Shown here piece after piece: positions 44,297 to 54,410 of a stretch of DNA of 55,559 bases; the first letter of the stretch is position 1; every line of letters starts with the position of its first letter. Under the pieces are notes generated by a model. The model ran no database searches, was not told the DNA's origin, and worked only from the letters and a program-made list of their open reading frames with translations. The translations under genes were made by a program, and so were the position numbers. Source of the stretch: Mycolicibacterium komanii (lineage in GTDB: Bacteria > Actinomycetota > Actinomycetes > Mycobacteriales > Mycobacteriaceae); NCBI RefSeq assembly GCF_001050035.1, contig NZ_CVTA01000021.1, positions 1-55,559 on the forward strand, written 5' to 3'.

Positions 44297-45358
44297 TTGG
44301 CTTCGCACCGTTCGTCCGGATCTCATCGCAGATCGTCGACGAATCGGCAAATCAGCCGCCGCGTAAGCGAATCCCCGTCGGAAGTCACCGACATCATTCC
44401 GTTCAACGAGTTCGGCGATCTCGATGACATCGATTTCCGCGAGAACAGCGCCTTCGACCGCGAAGCCCAGGTCATCCACGCTCCCGAACTCGACGATCTG
44501 ACCGACACCGACGACCTCGTCCCGCTGCGCCTGGCCGTGCCGACAGAATTCGCCGCCGGTGGCCGCCACGCGCGCCGTTCGCACGCCTACCGCGACAGCC
44601 ACACCGACACCAGTGACGGCATGGCCGCCACGGACGTCATCCGGATCGGCACCCGCACGCCTGCGCACCGCAAGCAGGAAGTCCCCGTCAAGGGCCGTCT
44701 GATGGTCGCCGCGATGGCGGTCGGGGCCACCGCGGCGGGCGCCTACTCGATGGCCAACGCGACGCAGGAGAAGTCCTCGGAGACCGTGCTGGCCGCCGAC
44801 CAGTCCGCGCTCGCCAATCCCATCAGCGGCTCGGCGGGCGGTATGCAGGTGGTCGCGGTGACGCCGGCCGCCAGCTCGACGCTGCACACCGAGGAGATCC
44901 AGAAGGCAGCCGCATTCGCGCAGGAGCGTGCTGAGCGCGAGGCCCGGCTGCAGCGGCCGATGTTCGTGATGCCCACCAAAGGCGTGTGGACGTCGGGCTT
45001 CGGCTACCGCTGGGGGGCGCTGCACGGCGGCGTCGACATCGCGAACTCGATCGGCACCCCGGTGCTCGCCGCCTCCGACGGCGTGGTCATCTCGGCGGGC
45101 CCGTACGCCGGCTACGGCAACATGGTCAAGCTGCGGCACTCCGACGGCACCGTGACGCTGTACGGCCATCTCAGCGCGTGGCAGGTGGAGGTCGGCCAGC
45201 GGGTGTGGGCCGGTGACCAGATCGCCAAGATGGGCAACACCGGCAACTCGACCGGACCGCATCTGCATTTCGAGGTCCACCTCAACGGCACCGATCGTGT
45301 CGACCCGGTGGGTTGGCTGTCCAAACGCGGCCTGTCCCTCGGCAACTACTCTGGCTGA
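44297..45358 (+). CDS. M23-family peptidoglycan endopeptidase (LytM-like), membrane anchored
   Basis: This 353-residue protein has an acidic and His-rich cytoplasmic N-part (1-130), one membrane helix (about 134-155), a helical linker (about 195-220) and a C-terminal M23 domain (about 222-345). The zinc ligands are visible: His243 and Asp247 (ALHGGVDIAN), and His324 in GPHLHFEV, with His291 and His322 as catalytic histidines. It probably cuts cell-wall peptides. It matches Rv0950c by position. The start is a TTG in TTGGCTTCG with AAGGA upstream; other starts inside the frame would remove only the disordered head. Confidence 0.9.
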   Translation: MASHRSSGSHRRSSTNRQISRRVSESPSEVTDIIPFNEFGDLDDIDFRENSAFDREAQVIHAPELDDLTDTDDLVPLRLAVPTEFAAGGRHARRSHAYRDSHTDTSDGMAATDVIRIGTRTPAHRKQEVPVKGRLMVAAMAVGATAAGAYSMANATQEKSSETVLAADQSALANPISGSAGGMQVVAVTPAASSTLHTEEIQKAAAFAQERAEREARLQRPMFVMPTKGVWTSGFGYRWGALHGGVDIANSIGTPVLAASDGVVISAGPYAGYGNMVKLRHSDGTVTLYGHLSAWQVEVGQRVWAGDQIAKMGNTGNSTGPHLHFEVHLNGTDRVDPVGWLSKRGLSLGNYSG

Positions 45359-46075
45359 GTGGCCAGCGACGACGATTCCGATCTGACACGCCGAGCGCCG
45401 TCGAGCGCGGACACGGGCATCATTCGTCGTCATCCCTCCGGTGAGATCCCGACCGGTCAGGAACCCAGGACCAGCATCATCCGGCGCCATCCGACCGGGG
45501 CGATTCCGATCGCGGACCCGCCCACGCAGATGGTGGACGCCAGTGGCGCCACGCAGATGTCCGACACCGGCGGGGCAACGCAGATGTCCGACATCGGCGG
45601 ACCAACCCAGAAATCCGACATCGGCGGGCCGACGCAGATGTCCGACCGGGCCGCGCCGGACACCACCTACATCCCGCGGGCCAGGCCGGTCACGGTGTCG
45701 CCGGCGGCCAGCCCGAAGACGGCGATCGCAACCGCGGTGATGAGCATCCTGACCGGATGGACCACCGCCGTCATCGCCACCGACCTGATCACCGGATGGT
45801 GGCGCACCGACCAACTGTTCTGCGTCGCGATCGGCTTCCTGACCGCGATCTCGGCCGCCGCCCTCATCGCCGGGCTCATCGGCCTGCTGCTGCGCCGGTG
45901 GGTGAGCCGCCTGCTGGTCATGGTCGGCGCGATGGTGGCCCTGCTGATCTTCTCCAGCCTGTTCGTCGCGGGTGCGAAGCTGCCCGCCGTCGTGTATGCG
46001 ATCCCGCTGTTGCCGGTGGCGAGCATCGTGTTCGCCGCCCTGCCCGCCACCGGGCGCTGGGAACGCTCGGGCTAG
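45359..46075 (+). CDS. Membrane protein with TQ-repeat cytoplasmic tail
   Basis: This 238-residue protein starts at a GTG directly after the M23 stop (TGAGTG). The N-terminal half (1-105) is disordered, with two IIRRHP(S/T)G(E/A)IP units (21-31, 40-50) and five 9-residue units of the form (P/A)TQMSD(I/T)GG (55-99). The C-terminal half has four hydrophobic helices (about 118-230). Repeated Thr-Gln sites suggest Ser/Thr-kinase phosphorylation and FHA binding, as in other mycobacterial envelope proteins, but this is inference. I know no functional name. It is coupled to the M23 gene and converges with uvrD1, the two stop codons overlapping. Confidence 0.75.
   Translation: MASDDDSDLTRRAPSSADTGIIRRHPSGEIPTGQEPRTSIIRRHPTGAIPIADPPTQMVDASGATQMSDTGGATQMSDIGGPTQKSDIGGPTQMSDRAAPDTTYIPRARPVTVSPAASPKTAIATAVMSILTGWTTAVIATDLITGWWRTDQLFCVAIGFLTAISAAALIAGLIGLLLRRWVSRLLVMVGAMVALLIFSSLFVAGAKLPAVVYAIPLLPVASIVFAALPATGRWERSG
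45521..45655 (+). repeat. Five 27-bp coding tandem repeats (9-residue TQ units)
   Basis: Residues 55-99 are five consecutive 9-residue units: PTQMVDASG, ATQMSDTGG, ATQMSDIGG, PTQKSDIGG, PTQMSDRAA. The DNA repeats are similar but not identical. Unit number may vary between strains. Confidence 0.85.
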
Positions 46076-48417
46076 AGCTTGGTGATCGGCGCGTGGTTGT
46101 GCATCAGCTTCACGCGACCGGAACTGCCGAAGTCGATGAGCGACATCGCCGACTCGCCGACGCCGCTCACCTCCTCTACGCGGCCCAACCCGTACTTGTC
46201 GTGCGTGACCCGGTCGCCGGGCTCGAGCACCAAAAGCGGACGTTTTCCGGCTCCGGACCGCGTCGGCGAGGGACGCGGGGTTCCGAAGCGCCCGGCGCCG
46301 CTGACGGGTGCGCTGAACGACGACGGTGTCGGATCGGTGCGCCGCCAGTCGATGAGATGTTGCGGAATCTCTTTGAGGAACCGGGATTCCGGGTTCAGCA
46401 TCGGTTGGCCCCACGACGACCGCACCTTGGCCCGGCTGAGGTAGAGCCGCTGCCGGGCACGGGTGATGCCGACGTAGGCCAGCCGGCGTTCCTCGGACAG
46501 CTCGGCGGGGTCCCCCAGCGCTCGCATGTGCGGGAACATGCCGTCCTCCCAGCCGGTCACGAACACGACGGGGAACTCGAGGCCCTTGGCGGTGTGCAGC
46601 GTCATCATCGTGACGACACCGGCGCCGTGCTCGGGAAGCTCGTCGGCGTCGGCCACCAGTGACACCCGCTCCAGGAACTGGGCCAGCACGCCGGTGTCGG
46701 GAACGTCCTCGTCTAGGGTCTCCTCCTCGGCGAGCGCCTGTGCGTTGGCCAGGTCGGTGCTGAATTCGTGTGCGACGCTGACCAACTCGTTGAGGTTGTC
46801 CAACCGCGCGAGGTCTTGCGGATCGCTCGACGACTCTAGTTCGGCACGGTAGCCGGTGCGGTCGAGCACCGCCTCGACCAACTCGCCCAGCTCACCGTCG
46901 AGGCGGCCGCGCAGATCGTCGAGCATCTCCACGAACGCCGAGATGCATTTCTCGGCACGGGTGTTGAGCATCGGCACCTTGCCCTCGGCGGCCGCCTGCA
47001 GGGCGTCGTTGAAGCTCAGGCCCGTGTTCTCGGCGTACACCGCCACGCACGCTTCGGCGCGGTCGCCGATGCCGCGGCGCGGAGTGTTCAGGATGCGCCG
47101 CATACTCACCGAGTCGCCGGGGTTGTCCAGCACCCGCAGGTAGGCGACGATGTCGCGGATCTCCCGGCGTTCATAGAAGCGAACGCCCCCAACGACTTTG
47201 TACGGAACGCCGGCACGGATGAAGACTTCTTCGAGCGCACGTGAGGAGTTGTTGGTGCGGTAGAACACCGCCACATCAGAGTAATTGAGGGCGGAGCTAC
47301 CCTCGTCGTCGACGAGCGCGTCGATCTCCTGGGCGACGAATCGCGCCTCGTCGTGCTCGTTGTCGGCGACGTAGCCGACGATCAGCTCGCCCTCCCCCTC
47401 GTCGGTCCACAGCCGCTTCTCGCGGCGGCCGGCATTGCGGGAGATCACCGCGTTGGCGGCGTTGAGGATGTTCTGCGTCGAGCGGTAATTCTGTTCCAGC
47501 AGAATGGTTGTCGCGTTCGGGTAATCGCGTTCGAAGTCCTCGATGTTGCGGATCGTCGCCCCGCGGAACGCGTAGATCGACTGGTCGGCGTCGCCCACCA
47601 CGCACAGTTCGGCCGGCGGCACCCCGGCTGGGTCATCTTGCGAGGCTGCCGTCCCCACGAGTTCGCGCACCAGCACGTACTGGGCGTGGTTGGTGTCCTG
47701 GTACTCGTCGACGAGGATGTGCCGGAACCGCCGCCGGTAGTACTGGGCGATCTGCGGAAACGCTTGCAGCACAGCGACCGTCTCACCGATCAGGTCGTCG
47801 AAGTCGAGCGCGTTGGCCGCGCGCAGGCGGCGCTGGTACTCGCCGTAGACCTCGGCGATGATGCCGGGCAGTTCCTCACCCGCCTCGGCAGCCTCGGCCG
47901 CCGCCTGCTCCGGACCGACCAGCTCGTTCTTGTGGTTGGAGATGGCGTTGGACAGCAGCCGCGGCGAATACCGCTTGGTGTCCAGGCCCATGTCCTTGCC
48001 GATCATCAGCAGCAGACGGCGTGAGTCGTCGGCGTCGTAGATCGAGAAGTTCGAATTCAGGCCCTTGATCAGGGAGGCCTGGTTGCGCAGGATCCGCACG
48101 CAGGTGGAGTGGAACGTCGACACCCACATCGAGCGGGCCCGGGGCCCGACCAGGCCCACCACCCGCTCGCGCATCTCGGCGGCGGCCTTGTTGGTGAACG
48201 TGATGGCCAGCACCTGCCCCACGCCGACGTCACGGGCGGCGAGCAGGTAGGCGATCCGGCGGGTGAGCACAGCCGTCTTGCCGGACCCCGCGCCCGCGAC
48301 GATGAGCAGCGGCGAGCCCTCGTGCAGGACGGCCTGGCGCTGCTGTGGGTTGAGCCCCTCGAGCAGGGAGTCTGATTCGGTGGCCCCGTTCGGTGCGATC
48401 AAGTTCGGTGCACTCAT
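46072..48417 (-). CDS. uvrD1: ATP-dependent DNA helicase UvrD1
   Basis: This 781-residue superfamily 1A helicase has the Q-motif GLNPQQRQAV, Walker A AGAGSGKTAVL (about 41-51), VSTFHSTCVRILR, Walker B ILVDEYQDTNHAQY, GDADQSIYAFRGA, MTLHTAKGLEFPVVF and YVGITRARQRLYLS. A C-terminal linker and Tudor-like domain (VTHDKYGLGRVEEVSG) follow. In mycobacteria UvrD1 unwinds DNA in repair, is stimulated by Ku, and its C-terminal region binds RNA polymerase. The ATG at 48417 gives the conserved N-terminus; the upstream frame extension has no family similarity. The stop overlaps that of the TQ-repeat gene. Confidence 0.97.
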   Translation of the reverse strand: MSAPNLIAPNGATESDSLLEGLNPQQRQAVLHEGSPLLIVAGAGSGKTAVLTRRIAYLLAARDVGVGQVLAITFTNKAAAEMRERVVGLVGPRARSMWVSTFHSTCVRILRNQASLIKGLNSNFSIYDADDSRRLLLMIGKDMGLDTKRYSPRLLSNAISNHKNELVGPEQAAAEAAEAGEELPGIIAEVYGEYQRRLRAANALDFDDLIGETVAVLQAFPQIAQYYRRRFRHILVDEYQDTNHAQYVLVRELVGTAASQDDPAGVPPAELCVVGDADQSIYAFRGATIRNIEDFERDYPNATTILLEQNYRSTQNILNAANAVISRNAGRREKRLWTDEGEGELIVGYVADNEHDEARFVAQEIDALVDDEGSSALNYSDVAVFYRTNNSSRALEEVFIRAGVPYKVVGGVRFYERREIRDIVAYLRVLDNPGDSVSMRRILNTPRRGIGDRAEACVAVYAENTGLSFNDALQAAAEGKVPMLNTRAEKCISAFVEMLDDLRGRLDGELGELVEAVLDRTGYRAELESSSDPQDLARLDNLNELVSVAHEFSTDLANAQALAEEETLDEDVPDTGVLAQFLERVSLVADADELPEHGAGVVTMMTLHTAKGLEFPVVFVTGWEDGMFPHMRALGDPAELSEERRLAYVGITRARQRLYLSRAKVRSSWGQPMLNPESRFLKEIPQHLIDWRRTDPTPSSFSAPVSGAGRFGTPRPSPTRSGAGKRPLLVLEPGDRVTHDKYGLGRVEEVSGVGESAMSLIDFGSSGRVKLMHNHAPITKL

Positions 48418-48709
48418 GTCAGTGTCGAACTTACCGCTGCACAGGGACACTCCTGCGGCCGAACCGCGCATCCGCCCCCGGCCGTACCGCGCATGACGCG
48501 CGCATGGGCTTTGCGCTGGCCCGACGATTGGTGGCACACTTTGTCCCGTGCTCAGCAAACAGCGATTTATCTGCGGGTGCCGCTGCGCGGTACCCGTGGT
48601 CTAGCAGCTTCTGTGAGAGCCCCGCGGTCCCGGATCCGCGGCTCGTCTCTTGTGTGAGGCCCAGGACCGGACGAGACCAGGAACCCACACGACGAGGCGG
48701 TGAAATCCC

Positions 48710-48973
48710 ATGACGACCGAAACCGAGACTGTGCCTGATATCGATGACCTCCGCCGGGAGATCGACCGGCTCGACGCCGAGATTCTCGCGGCCGTGAAGC
48801 GCCGTACCGAGGTGTCCAAGCTGATCGGTCAGGCCCGGATGGCCTCCGGTGGAACGCGCTTGGTACACAGCCGCGAGATGAAGGTCATCGAGCGCTACAG
48901 CGAACTCGGCCCCGAGGGCAAAGACCTCGCGATGCTGTTGCTGCGACTGGGCCGCGGCCGCCTCGGCCACTGA
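48710..48973 (+). CDS. Intracellular chorismate mutase (AroQ-delta)
   Basis: This 87-residue all-helical protein has IDDLRREIDRLDAEILAAVKRRTEVSKLIGQ, the active-site Arg/Glu set (TRLVHSREMKVIERYSEL) and the C-terminus LLRLGRGRLGH. It corresponds to Rv0948c, which converts chorismate to prephenate for Phe/Tyr synthesis. Alone it is weak, and it is activated by binding DAHP synthase; the C-terminal RLGH tail is needed for that. The 292 bases before it, shared with divergent uvrD1, show no other gene. Confidence 0.95.
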   Translation: MTTETETVPDIDDLRREIDRLDAEILAAVKRRTEVSKLIGQARMASGGTRLVHSREMKVIERYSELGPEGKDLAMLLLRLGRGRLGH

Positions 48974-49032
48974 CCTTCAGGTGATTTCGGTGCGCTACCA
49001 GTCGCTCAGCGATCGGTAACGCACCCAAGTCC

Positions 49033-51036
49033 CTAGCGCAGCGCGTCGGTCAGCCACGGCGTCAGCCACTCGACCGCCTCCGGCGTCGGATGCACACCGT
49101 CGCTGCGGATACGGATCCCGTCGATCCAGTTGGTGTAGCCGCCGTTCGGGCCGAGCTTGCGGTTCAGATCGAGCACGGTGACGTTCGGCCGGTATTTGAC
49201 CGCGCTACGCAGCAACGCGTTCCAGTCGTCGACCCGGTCGGGATCGTCCTCCGGGTACAGGCTGCCGTCGCGTTTCTCGGCGCGGCGGTTGTAGGGCTCG
49301 GTCGTGACGACGACGCGCGCGCCGGTCGAGGAGAGGATGTCGAGCGCGCGGTTCAGTTCGGAGCGCAGATATGCGTCGTACGTCGACTCGCCGATGTGCG
49401 TCCAGCGTCCTTCGTTCATCCGGTCGACGACCTCCCAGCGCCCCACGATCAGCAGCACGACGTCGGGCCGGTCGCTCTTGACGCGCTGTGACCACCTGCT
49501 CGGCCACGAATCGCATTCGGGTTTCTGGTTCAGCGTCTGCCCGACGTAGCGATAGGGGCCGCCGCGCGCGATCCCGCAGCCGATCATCGTGTGGTTGGTG
49601 AACGCCATCCCCGGTATCTCCGGCAGGTATCGCATCAGCGTCCAGGCCACCGAGTCACCGAACACCGCGACGGTCCTGGTGCCGGGATCGCGAGCCGTCG
49701 GGCGTTGCACCTCAACCGGCACCTCCGGCGCGATCAGCGCGGCGGAGTCGATGCTGGGCTCCTCCAGCGCTGGACCGCCGGGCGCCACCCCGACCGGCAG
49801 CACGGTCATCGTGATCACCGCGGCCGTGGCGGCCGTCGCACCCGCCAACGGCAGCATCGGCACGATCACCGGCCGCCAGCGCCGAATGGGTTGTTCGAGG
49901 AGCCACCACGACAGCGCCGCCACCGCGATCGTCGCGACGCACCTCAGCGCGAACAGCGACCAGCCGGACCATCCGGTGCGCTCGCCGTTGAGCGCCAGGA
50001 AGATCGGCCAGTGCCACAGGTAGACGCCGTACGAGATCGCGCCCAGCCACACCAGCGGCCGCCAAGCCAGCACGCGCGCGACCGGACCGTCCTGATCCAG
50101 CGCCACCGCGCCGACCACGCCCGCGGCGGCCAGGGCAGCGATGATCAGCAGACCCTTGTGGAAGTCGCCGACGCTCCCGGTCGCCAGGTGCACCGCGACG
50201 CCCAGCACGACGACACCGACCACGGAGACGTCCCTGGCGACCCAGCGCAGCCACCGCGTCCTGATCACCGGGCCGGCGAGGGTGACCGTGGTCCAGTCGC
50301 GCACCAGCAGGGCGGCCGCCGCGGAGCCGACGAGCAGCGCCTGTGCACGGGTGTCGGTGCCGAAGTAGACCCGGTTCAACGTTCCGTCGTCGACGAAGAC
50401 GATCGCCGCCGCGGCCGACGCGACCGCACCGGCCGTGGCGAGGCCCAGCACGGCCCACCGCAGATGCGTCGGATTGCGCCGGCAGAAGACGAACGCGACG
50501 GCGATCAGCAGCAGCGGCCAGATCAGGTAGTACTGCTCCTCCACCCCGAGCGACCAGGTGTGCTGCAGCGGCGACGGCGGTGCGCCTTGGGAGAAGTAGT
50601 CGGTGCGCTGCGCGACGAACGCCCAGTTGGCCACCCAGAAGAACGAGGCCACGGCGTCATCACGCAGGTTGGCGATCGCCTCCGTCGAGAAGAACTCCCG
50701 CGCCGCCACGACGGCCAGCACCATCACCAGCAGCGCGGGCAACAGGCGGCGGGCGCGACGGATCCAGAAGTCCCGCAGGCGGATTCGGCCGGTACGGGCG
50801 TGCTCGTCGAGCAGTAGCGAGGTGATCAGGAATCCGCTGAGCACGAAGAACACGTCGACGCCGAGGAAGCCGCCGTCGACGCCCGGGATGCCGCCGTGGT
50901 CGGCGAGCACGAGGGCGACGGCGACGGCGCGGATGCCGTCGAGGGCGGGGATCTCGCCACGCCGACGCGCACGCGAGGAGGGATGTACTGACAGCGGGCG
51001 GCGATCAGCGGGCGCGACGGAGCGACGCGCGTTCAC
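49033..51036 (-). CDS. Acyltransferase-3 membrane protein with SGNH domain (OatA-like)
   Basis: This 667-residue protein has an N-terminal Acyl_transf_3 domain of ten to eleven helices (about 30-415, catalytic His47 in LADHGG, then GGFLGVDVFFVLSGFLIT and WSLGVEEQYYLIWPLLL). The periplasmic SGNH hydrolase domain (about 450-667) has nucleophile Ser462 in VFGDSVAW and the Asp646/His649 pair of SDGVHPT. This is the layout of O-acetyltransferases that modify peptidoglycan or polysaccharides. The substrate is unknown. It is absent at this place in M. tuberculosis. It starts with GTG at 51036, with a weak ribosome site. Confidence 0.9.
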   Translation of the reverse strand: MNARRSVAPADRRPLSVHPSSRARRRGEIPALDGIRAVAVALVLADHGGIPGVDGGFLGVDVFFVLSGFLITSLLLDEHARTGRIRLRDFWIRRARRLLPALLVMVLAVVAAREFFSTEAIANLRDDAVASFFWVANWAFVAQRTDYFSQGAPPSPLQHTWSLGVEEQYYLIWPLLLIAVAFVFCRRNPTHLRWAVLGLATAGAVASAAAAIVFVDDGTLNRVYFGTDTRAQALLVGSAAAALLVRDWTTVTLAGPVIRTRWLRWVARDVSVVGVVVLGVAVHLATGSVGDFHKGLLIIAALAAAGVVGAVALDQDGPVARVLAWRPLVWLGAISYGVYLWHWPIFLALNGERTGWSGWSLFALRCVATIAVAALSWWLLEQPIRRWRPVIVPMLPLAGATAATAAVITMTVLPVGVAPGGPALEEPSIDSAALIAPEVPVEVQRPTARDPGTRTVAVFGDSVAWTLMRYLPEIPGMAFTNHTMIGCGIARGGPYRYVGQTLNQKPECDSWPSRWSQRVKSDRPDVVLLIVGRWEVVDRMNEGRWTHIGESTYDAYLRSELNRALDILSSTGARVVVTTEPYNRRAEKRDGSLYPEDDPDRVDDWNALLRSAVKYRPNVTVLDLNRKLGPNGGYTNWIDGIRIRSDGVHPTPEAVEWLTPWLTDALR

Positions 51037-51094
51037 TTGCGAAATCTTGCCCGCGTGAGCAGACGTGCGGCCGCAGGCGCGGCGGCGTGTCGAG

Positions 51095-52543
51095 CTACTT
51101 CGTCAACGCGATGTACTTGACCTCGAGGTATTCCTCCATGCCCTCGAATCCGCCCTCGCGGCCGAAGCCGGATTCCTTGACGCCGCCGAACGGTGCGGCG
51201 GGGTCGGAGATCACGCCGCGGTTGATGCCGACCATGCCCGACTCGATGGCCTCGGCGACGCGCAGTGCGCGGTCGAGCGACTGGGTGTAGATGTAGGCCG
51301 CCAGGCCGTACTCGGTGTCGTTGGCCGCCGCGATGCCCTCTTCCTCGGTGTCGAATCCGGTGATCGGCGCGACGGGGCCGAACACCTCCTCCTTGAGGAT
51401 CCGGGCGTCGGCGGGGACGTCGGCCAGCACCGTGGCCGGGTAGAAGTTGCCCGGCCCGCCGGGAGCCACCCCGCCGATCGCGACCTTCGCGCCCCGCGAC
51501 ACGGCGTCGGAGACCAGGTCTTCGACGGTGGCGACCTGCTTGGCGTTGATCAGCGGCCCAAGGGTGGCCGACTCGTCGACGCCCTTGCCGAGGGTGAATT
51601 CGCTCATCCGCTTGACCAGCTTGTCGGTGAACTCCTCGCGCACCGAGTTGGCGACGTGGAAGCGGTTGGCCGCTGTGCACGCCTCCCCACCGTTGCGCAT
51701 CTTGGCCAGGATCGCGCCCTCGACGGCGGCGTCGACGTCGGCGTCGTCGAACACGACGAATGGGGCGTTGCCGCCGAGTTCCATCGAGGTGCGGAGCAGT
51801 TTGTCGGCGGATTGTTTGACCAGCGCCTTGCCCACCCCGGTGGAGCCGGTGAAGGTCAGCTTGCGCAGGCGCCCATCGTCGATCAGGGCGGCGGTGACGT
51901 CACCGGGGTTCTTCGTCGGCAGCACCGACAGCACGCCTTTGGGCAGGCCGGCCTCGTCCATCAGCTTGGCCAGCAGCAGCATCGTCAGCGGTGTCTCCTG
52001 CGCGGGCTTGACGATCATGGTGCAGCCGGCGGCGAAGGCGGGTCCGATCTTGCGGGTGCCCATCGCCAGGGGGAAGTTCCACGGCGTGATCGCATAGCAG
52101 GGGCCGACCGGTTGTTTGGTGACCAGGACGCGTCCGCTGCCGGCGGGGCTGTGCGTGTAGCGCCCGGCGACGCGCACCGCTTCTTCGGAGAACCACCGGA
52201 AGAATTCGCCGCCGTAGGTGACCTCGCCCATGCTCTCGCGCAGGACCTTGCCCATCTCGAGGGTCATCAGCGTGGCGATGTCCTCGGCGCGTTCACGGAT
52301 CTTCTCGAACACTGCGCGCAGGATCTCGCCGCGTTCGCGCGGCGCGGTGGCCGCCCACTGCGCCTGCACCGCGCACGCCGCGTCGAGCGCGGCGATCGCA
52401 TCGTCGGCGGTCGCGTTGCCGACCGAGGCCAACACCTGATCGTCGGAAGGGTCGAGCACGTCGAACGTGGACGACGCCGCACGCTCCTCACCGCCGATCC
52501 ACAGTCCGGTAGGCACAGACGACAGCAGCTTCGCGGTATCCAT
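51095..52543 (-). CDS. NAD(P)-dependent succinate-semialdehyde dehydrogenase family
   Basis: This 482-residue aldehyde dehydrogenase has [20 protein letters not shown], the NAD-binding [12 protein letters not shown], general base Glu255 in [11 protein letters not shown] and nucleophile Cys289 in [11 protein letters not shown], ending in [22 protein letters not shown]. The length and GEACTAANR motif fit the GabD/SSADH class, which oxidises succinate semialdehyde to succinate. The real start is the ATG at 52541-52543; the frame runs on through antisense of pgi but that part is not coding. It is divergent from pgi. Confidence 0.92.
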   Translation of the reverse strand: MDTAKLLSSVPTGLWIGGEERAASSTFDVLDPSDDQVLASVGNATADDAIAALDAACAVQAQWAATAPRERGEILRAVFEKIRERAEDIATLMTLEMGKVLRESMGEVTYGGEFFRWFSEEAVRVAGRYTHSPAGSGRVLVTKQPVGPCYAITPWNFPLAMGTRKIGPAFAAGCTMIVKPAQETPLTMLLLAKLMDEAGLPKGVLSVLPTKNPGDVTAALIDDGRLRKLTFTGSTGVGKALVKQSADKLLRTSMELGGNAPFVVFDDADVDAAVEGAILAKMRNGGEACTAANRFHVANSVREEFTDKLVKRMSEFTLGKGVDESATLGPLINAKQVATVEDLVSDAVSRGAKVAIGGVAPGGPGNFYPATVLADVPADARILKEEVFGPVAPITGFDTEEEGIAAANDTEYGLAAYIYTQSLDRALRVAEAIESGMVGINRGVISDPAAPFGGVKESGFGREGGFEGMEEYLEVKYIALTK

Positions 52544-52591
52544 TACTCTTCTGTACACCCTTGGCCATTTCGCCGCACTAGGGTCGTCTTC

Positions 52592-54259
52592 ATGAGTGCC
52601 GACACCGACCAGATACCCGATATCGCCGCGACTCCGGCGTGGCAGGCGTTGCAACGGCATCACGACGAGGTGGGCGCGAAACACCTGCGCGAGCTGTTCG
52701 CCGAGGATCCGGCCCGCGGCACGGAGTTGGCGGCGACGGTAGGCGATCTGTATGTCGACTACAGCAAGCACCGGGTGACGCGCGAGACGCTCAAGCTGCT
52801 GGTGGACCTGGCCCGCGCCGCGCGCCTGGAGCAGAAGCGTGACGCGATGTTCTCCGGCGTACACATCAACACCTCCGAGGACCGCGCCGTTCTGCATACG
52901 GCCCTGCGGTTGCCGCGGGGCGCCGAGTTGGTCGTGGACGGCCAGAATGTCGTCGCCGACGTGCACGAGGTGCTCGACAAAATGGGCGATTTCACCGATC
53001 GGTTGCGCAGCGGCGAGTGGACCGGTGCGACGGGCGAGGCCATCAAGACCGTCGTCAACATCGGCATCGGCGGGTCTGACCTCGGACCGGCGATGGCCAC
53101 GCTCGCGTTGCGCCACTACGCCGATGCGGGCATCTCGGCGCGGTTCGTGTCGAACGTCGACCCGGCGGACCTGGTTGCCAAGCTCGACGGACTCGATCCC
53201 GCGACAACGCTTTTCATCGTCGCGTCGAAGACGTTCTCGACGCTCGAGACGTTGACCAACGCGACGGCGGCGCGTCGCTGGCTGACCGATGCGCTCGGCG
53301 ACGCCGCGGTGTCGCGTCATTTCGTGGCGGTGTCGACGAACAAGAATCTGGTCGACGACTTCGGCATCAACACGGAGAACATGTTCGGGTTCTGGGACTG
53401 GGTGGGCGGCCGCTATTCGGTCGACAGTGCGATCGGTTTGAGCGTGATGGCGGTGATCGGCCGCGAGCGGTTCGCCGAGTTCCTGTCGGGGTTTCACATC
53501 GTCGACGAGCACTTCCGCACGGCGCCGCTGGAATCGAATGTGCCTGCGCTGCTCGGGCTGATCGGGCTGTGGTACAACGAGTTCTTCGGCGCGGAAACCC
53601 GTGCGGTGCTGCCGTATTCGAATGATCTGGCACGATTCGCCGCGTATCTGCAACAGCTGACGATGGAGTCGAACGGCAAGTCGGTGCGCGCCGACGGCTC
53701 GCCGGTCACGACAAACACCGGCGAGATCTTCTGGGGCGAACCGGGAACCAACGGCCAGCACGCGTTCTACCAACTGCTGCACCAGGGCACGCGGCTGGTA
53801 CCCGCGGATTTCATCGCGTTCTCGCAGCCGACGGATGATCTGCCGACCGCCGATGGCGAGGGCAGCATGCACGACCTGCTGATGAGCAACTTCTTCGCGC
53901 AGACGCAGGTGCTGGCGTTCGGCAAGACGGCCGACGAAATCGCGTCCGAAGGCACGCCGCCGAATGTGGTGCCGCACAAGGTGATGCCGGGGAACCGGCC
54001 AAGCACGTCGATCCTCGCGACCCGGCTGACGCCGTCGGTGCTGGGTCAGTTGATCGCGCTGTACGAACACCAGGTGTTCACCGAGGGAGTCGTCTGGGGC
54101 ATCGACTCGTTCGATCAGTGGGGTGTCGAACTCGGCAAGACGCAGGCGAAGGCGCTGCTGCCGGTCATCACCGGCGACGACTCCCCCACCGAACAGTCGG
54201 ACTCGTCGACCGATGCCCTAGTGCGCCGATACCGCAGGGAGCGCGGCCGGTCGGCCTGA
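52592..54259 (+). CDS. pgi: Glucose-6-phosphate isomerase
   Basis: This 555-residue enzyme of glycolysis/gluconeogenesis has [30 protein letters not shown], the PGI signature [37 protein letters not shown] (catalytic Glu and His) and [11 protein letters not shown] (catalytic Lys). The ATG at 52592 fits the family N-terminus. Full length. It ends one base before the stop of the converging 49-residue ORF. Confidence 0.98.
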   Translation: MSADTDQIPDIAATPAWQALQRHHDEVGAKHLRELFAEDPARGTELAATVGDLYVDYSKHRVTRETLKLLVDLARAARLEQKRDAMFSGVHINTSEDRAVLHTALRLPRGAELVVDGQNVVADVHEVLDKMGDFTDRLRSGEWTGATGEAIKTVVNIGIGGSDLGPAMATLALRHYADAGISARFVSNVDPADLVAKLDGLDPATTLFIVASKTFSTLETLTNATAARRWLTDALGDAAVSRHFVAVSTNKNLVDDFGINTENMFGFWDWVGGRYSVDSAIGLSVMAVIGRERFAEFLSGFHIVDEHFRTAPLESNVPALLGLIGLWYNEFFGAETRAVLPYSNDLARFAAYLQQLTMESNGKSVRADGSPVTTNTGEIFWGEPGTNGQHAFYQLLHQGTRLVPADFIAFSQPTDDLPTADGEGSMHDLLMSNFFAQTQVLAFGKTADEIASEGTPPNVVPHKVMPGNRPSTSILATRLTPSVLGQLIALYEHQVFTEGVVWGIDSFDQWGVELGKTQAKALLPVITGDDSPTEQSDSSTDALVRRYRRERGRSA

Positions 54260-54260
54260 G

Positions 54261-54410
54261 TCAACGTGTGGCGCGCGCCTTTAGGAACGATCGGACGCCG
54301 GCGACCAGGTACACGAACATGATGGTGCTCGTGATCACGGCAGAGGGGCGCGCGGCCGTGCCCGCCAACACGTCGGCGAGGCCGACGCAGGAAGTTTCAG
54401 CCAGGCTCAT
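54261..54410 (-). CDS. Small membrane protein (49 aa)
   Basis: The 49-residue frame starts at MSLAETSCVGLADVLAGTAA and contains one hydrophobic helix SAVITSTIMFVYLVAGVRSF followed by a basic end LKARATR. Its ATG overlaps the stop of the upstream membrane-protein gene by 4 bases (ATGA), which argues for coupled translation and against chance. Function unknown. Confidence 0.5.
   Translation of the reverse strand: MSLAETSCVGLADVLAGTAARPSAVITSTIMFVYLVAGVRSFLKARATR

Noticed and set aside
44228..46414. 728-codon minus-strand open frame opposite the M23 and TQ-repeat genes
   Set aside because: Composition is typical of shadow frames, and both plus-strand genes have clear domains or repeats.
52544..54070. 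N-terminal extension of the aldehyde dehydrogenase frame across pgi
   Set aside because: The extension is antisense to pgi. The ATG at 52543 gives the normal family N-terminus.
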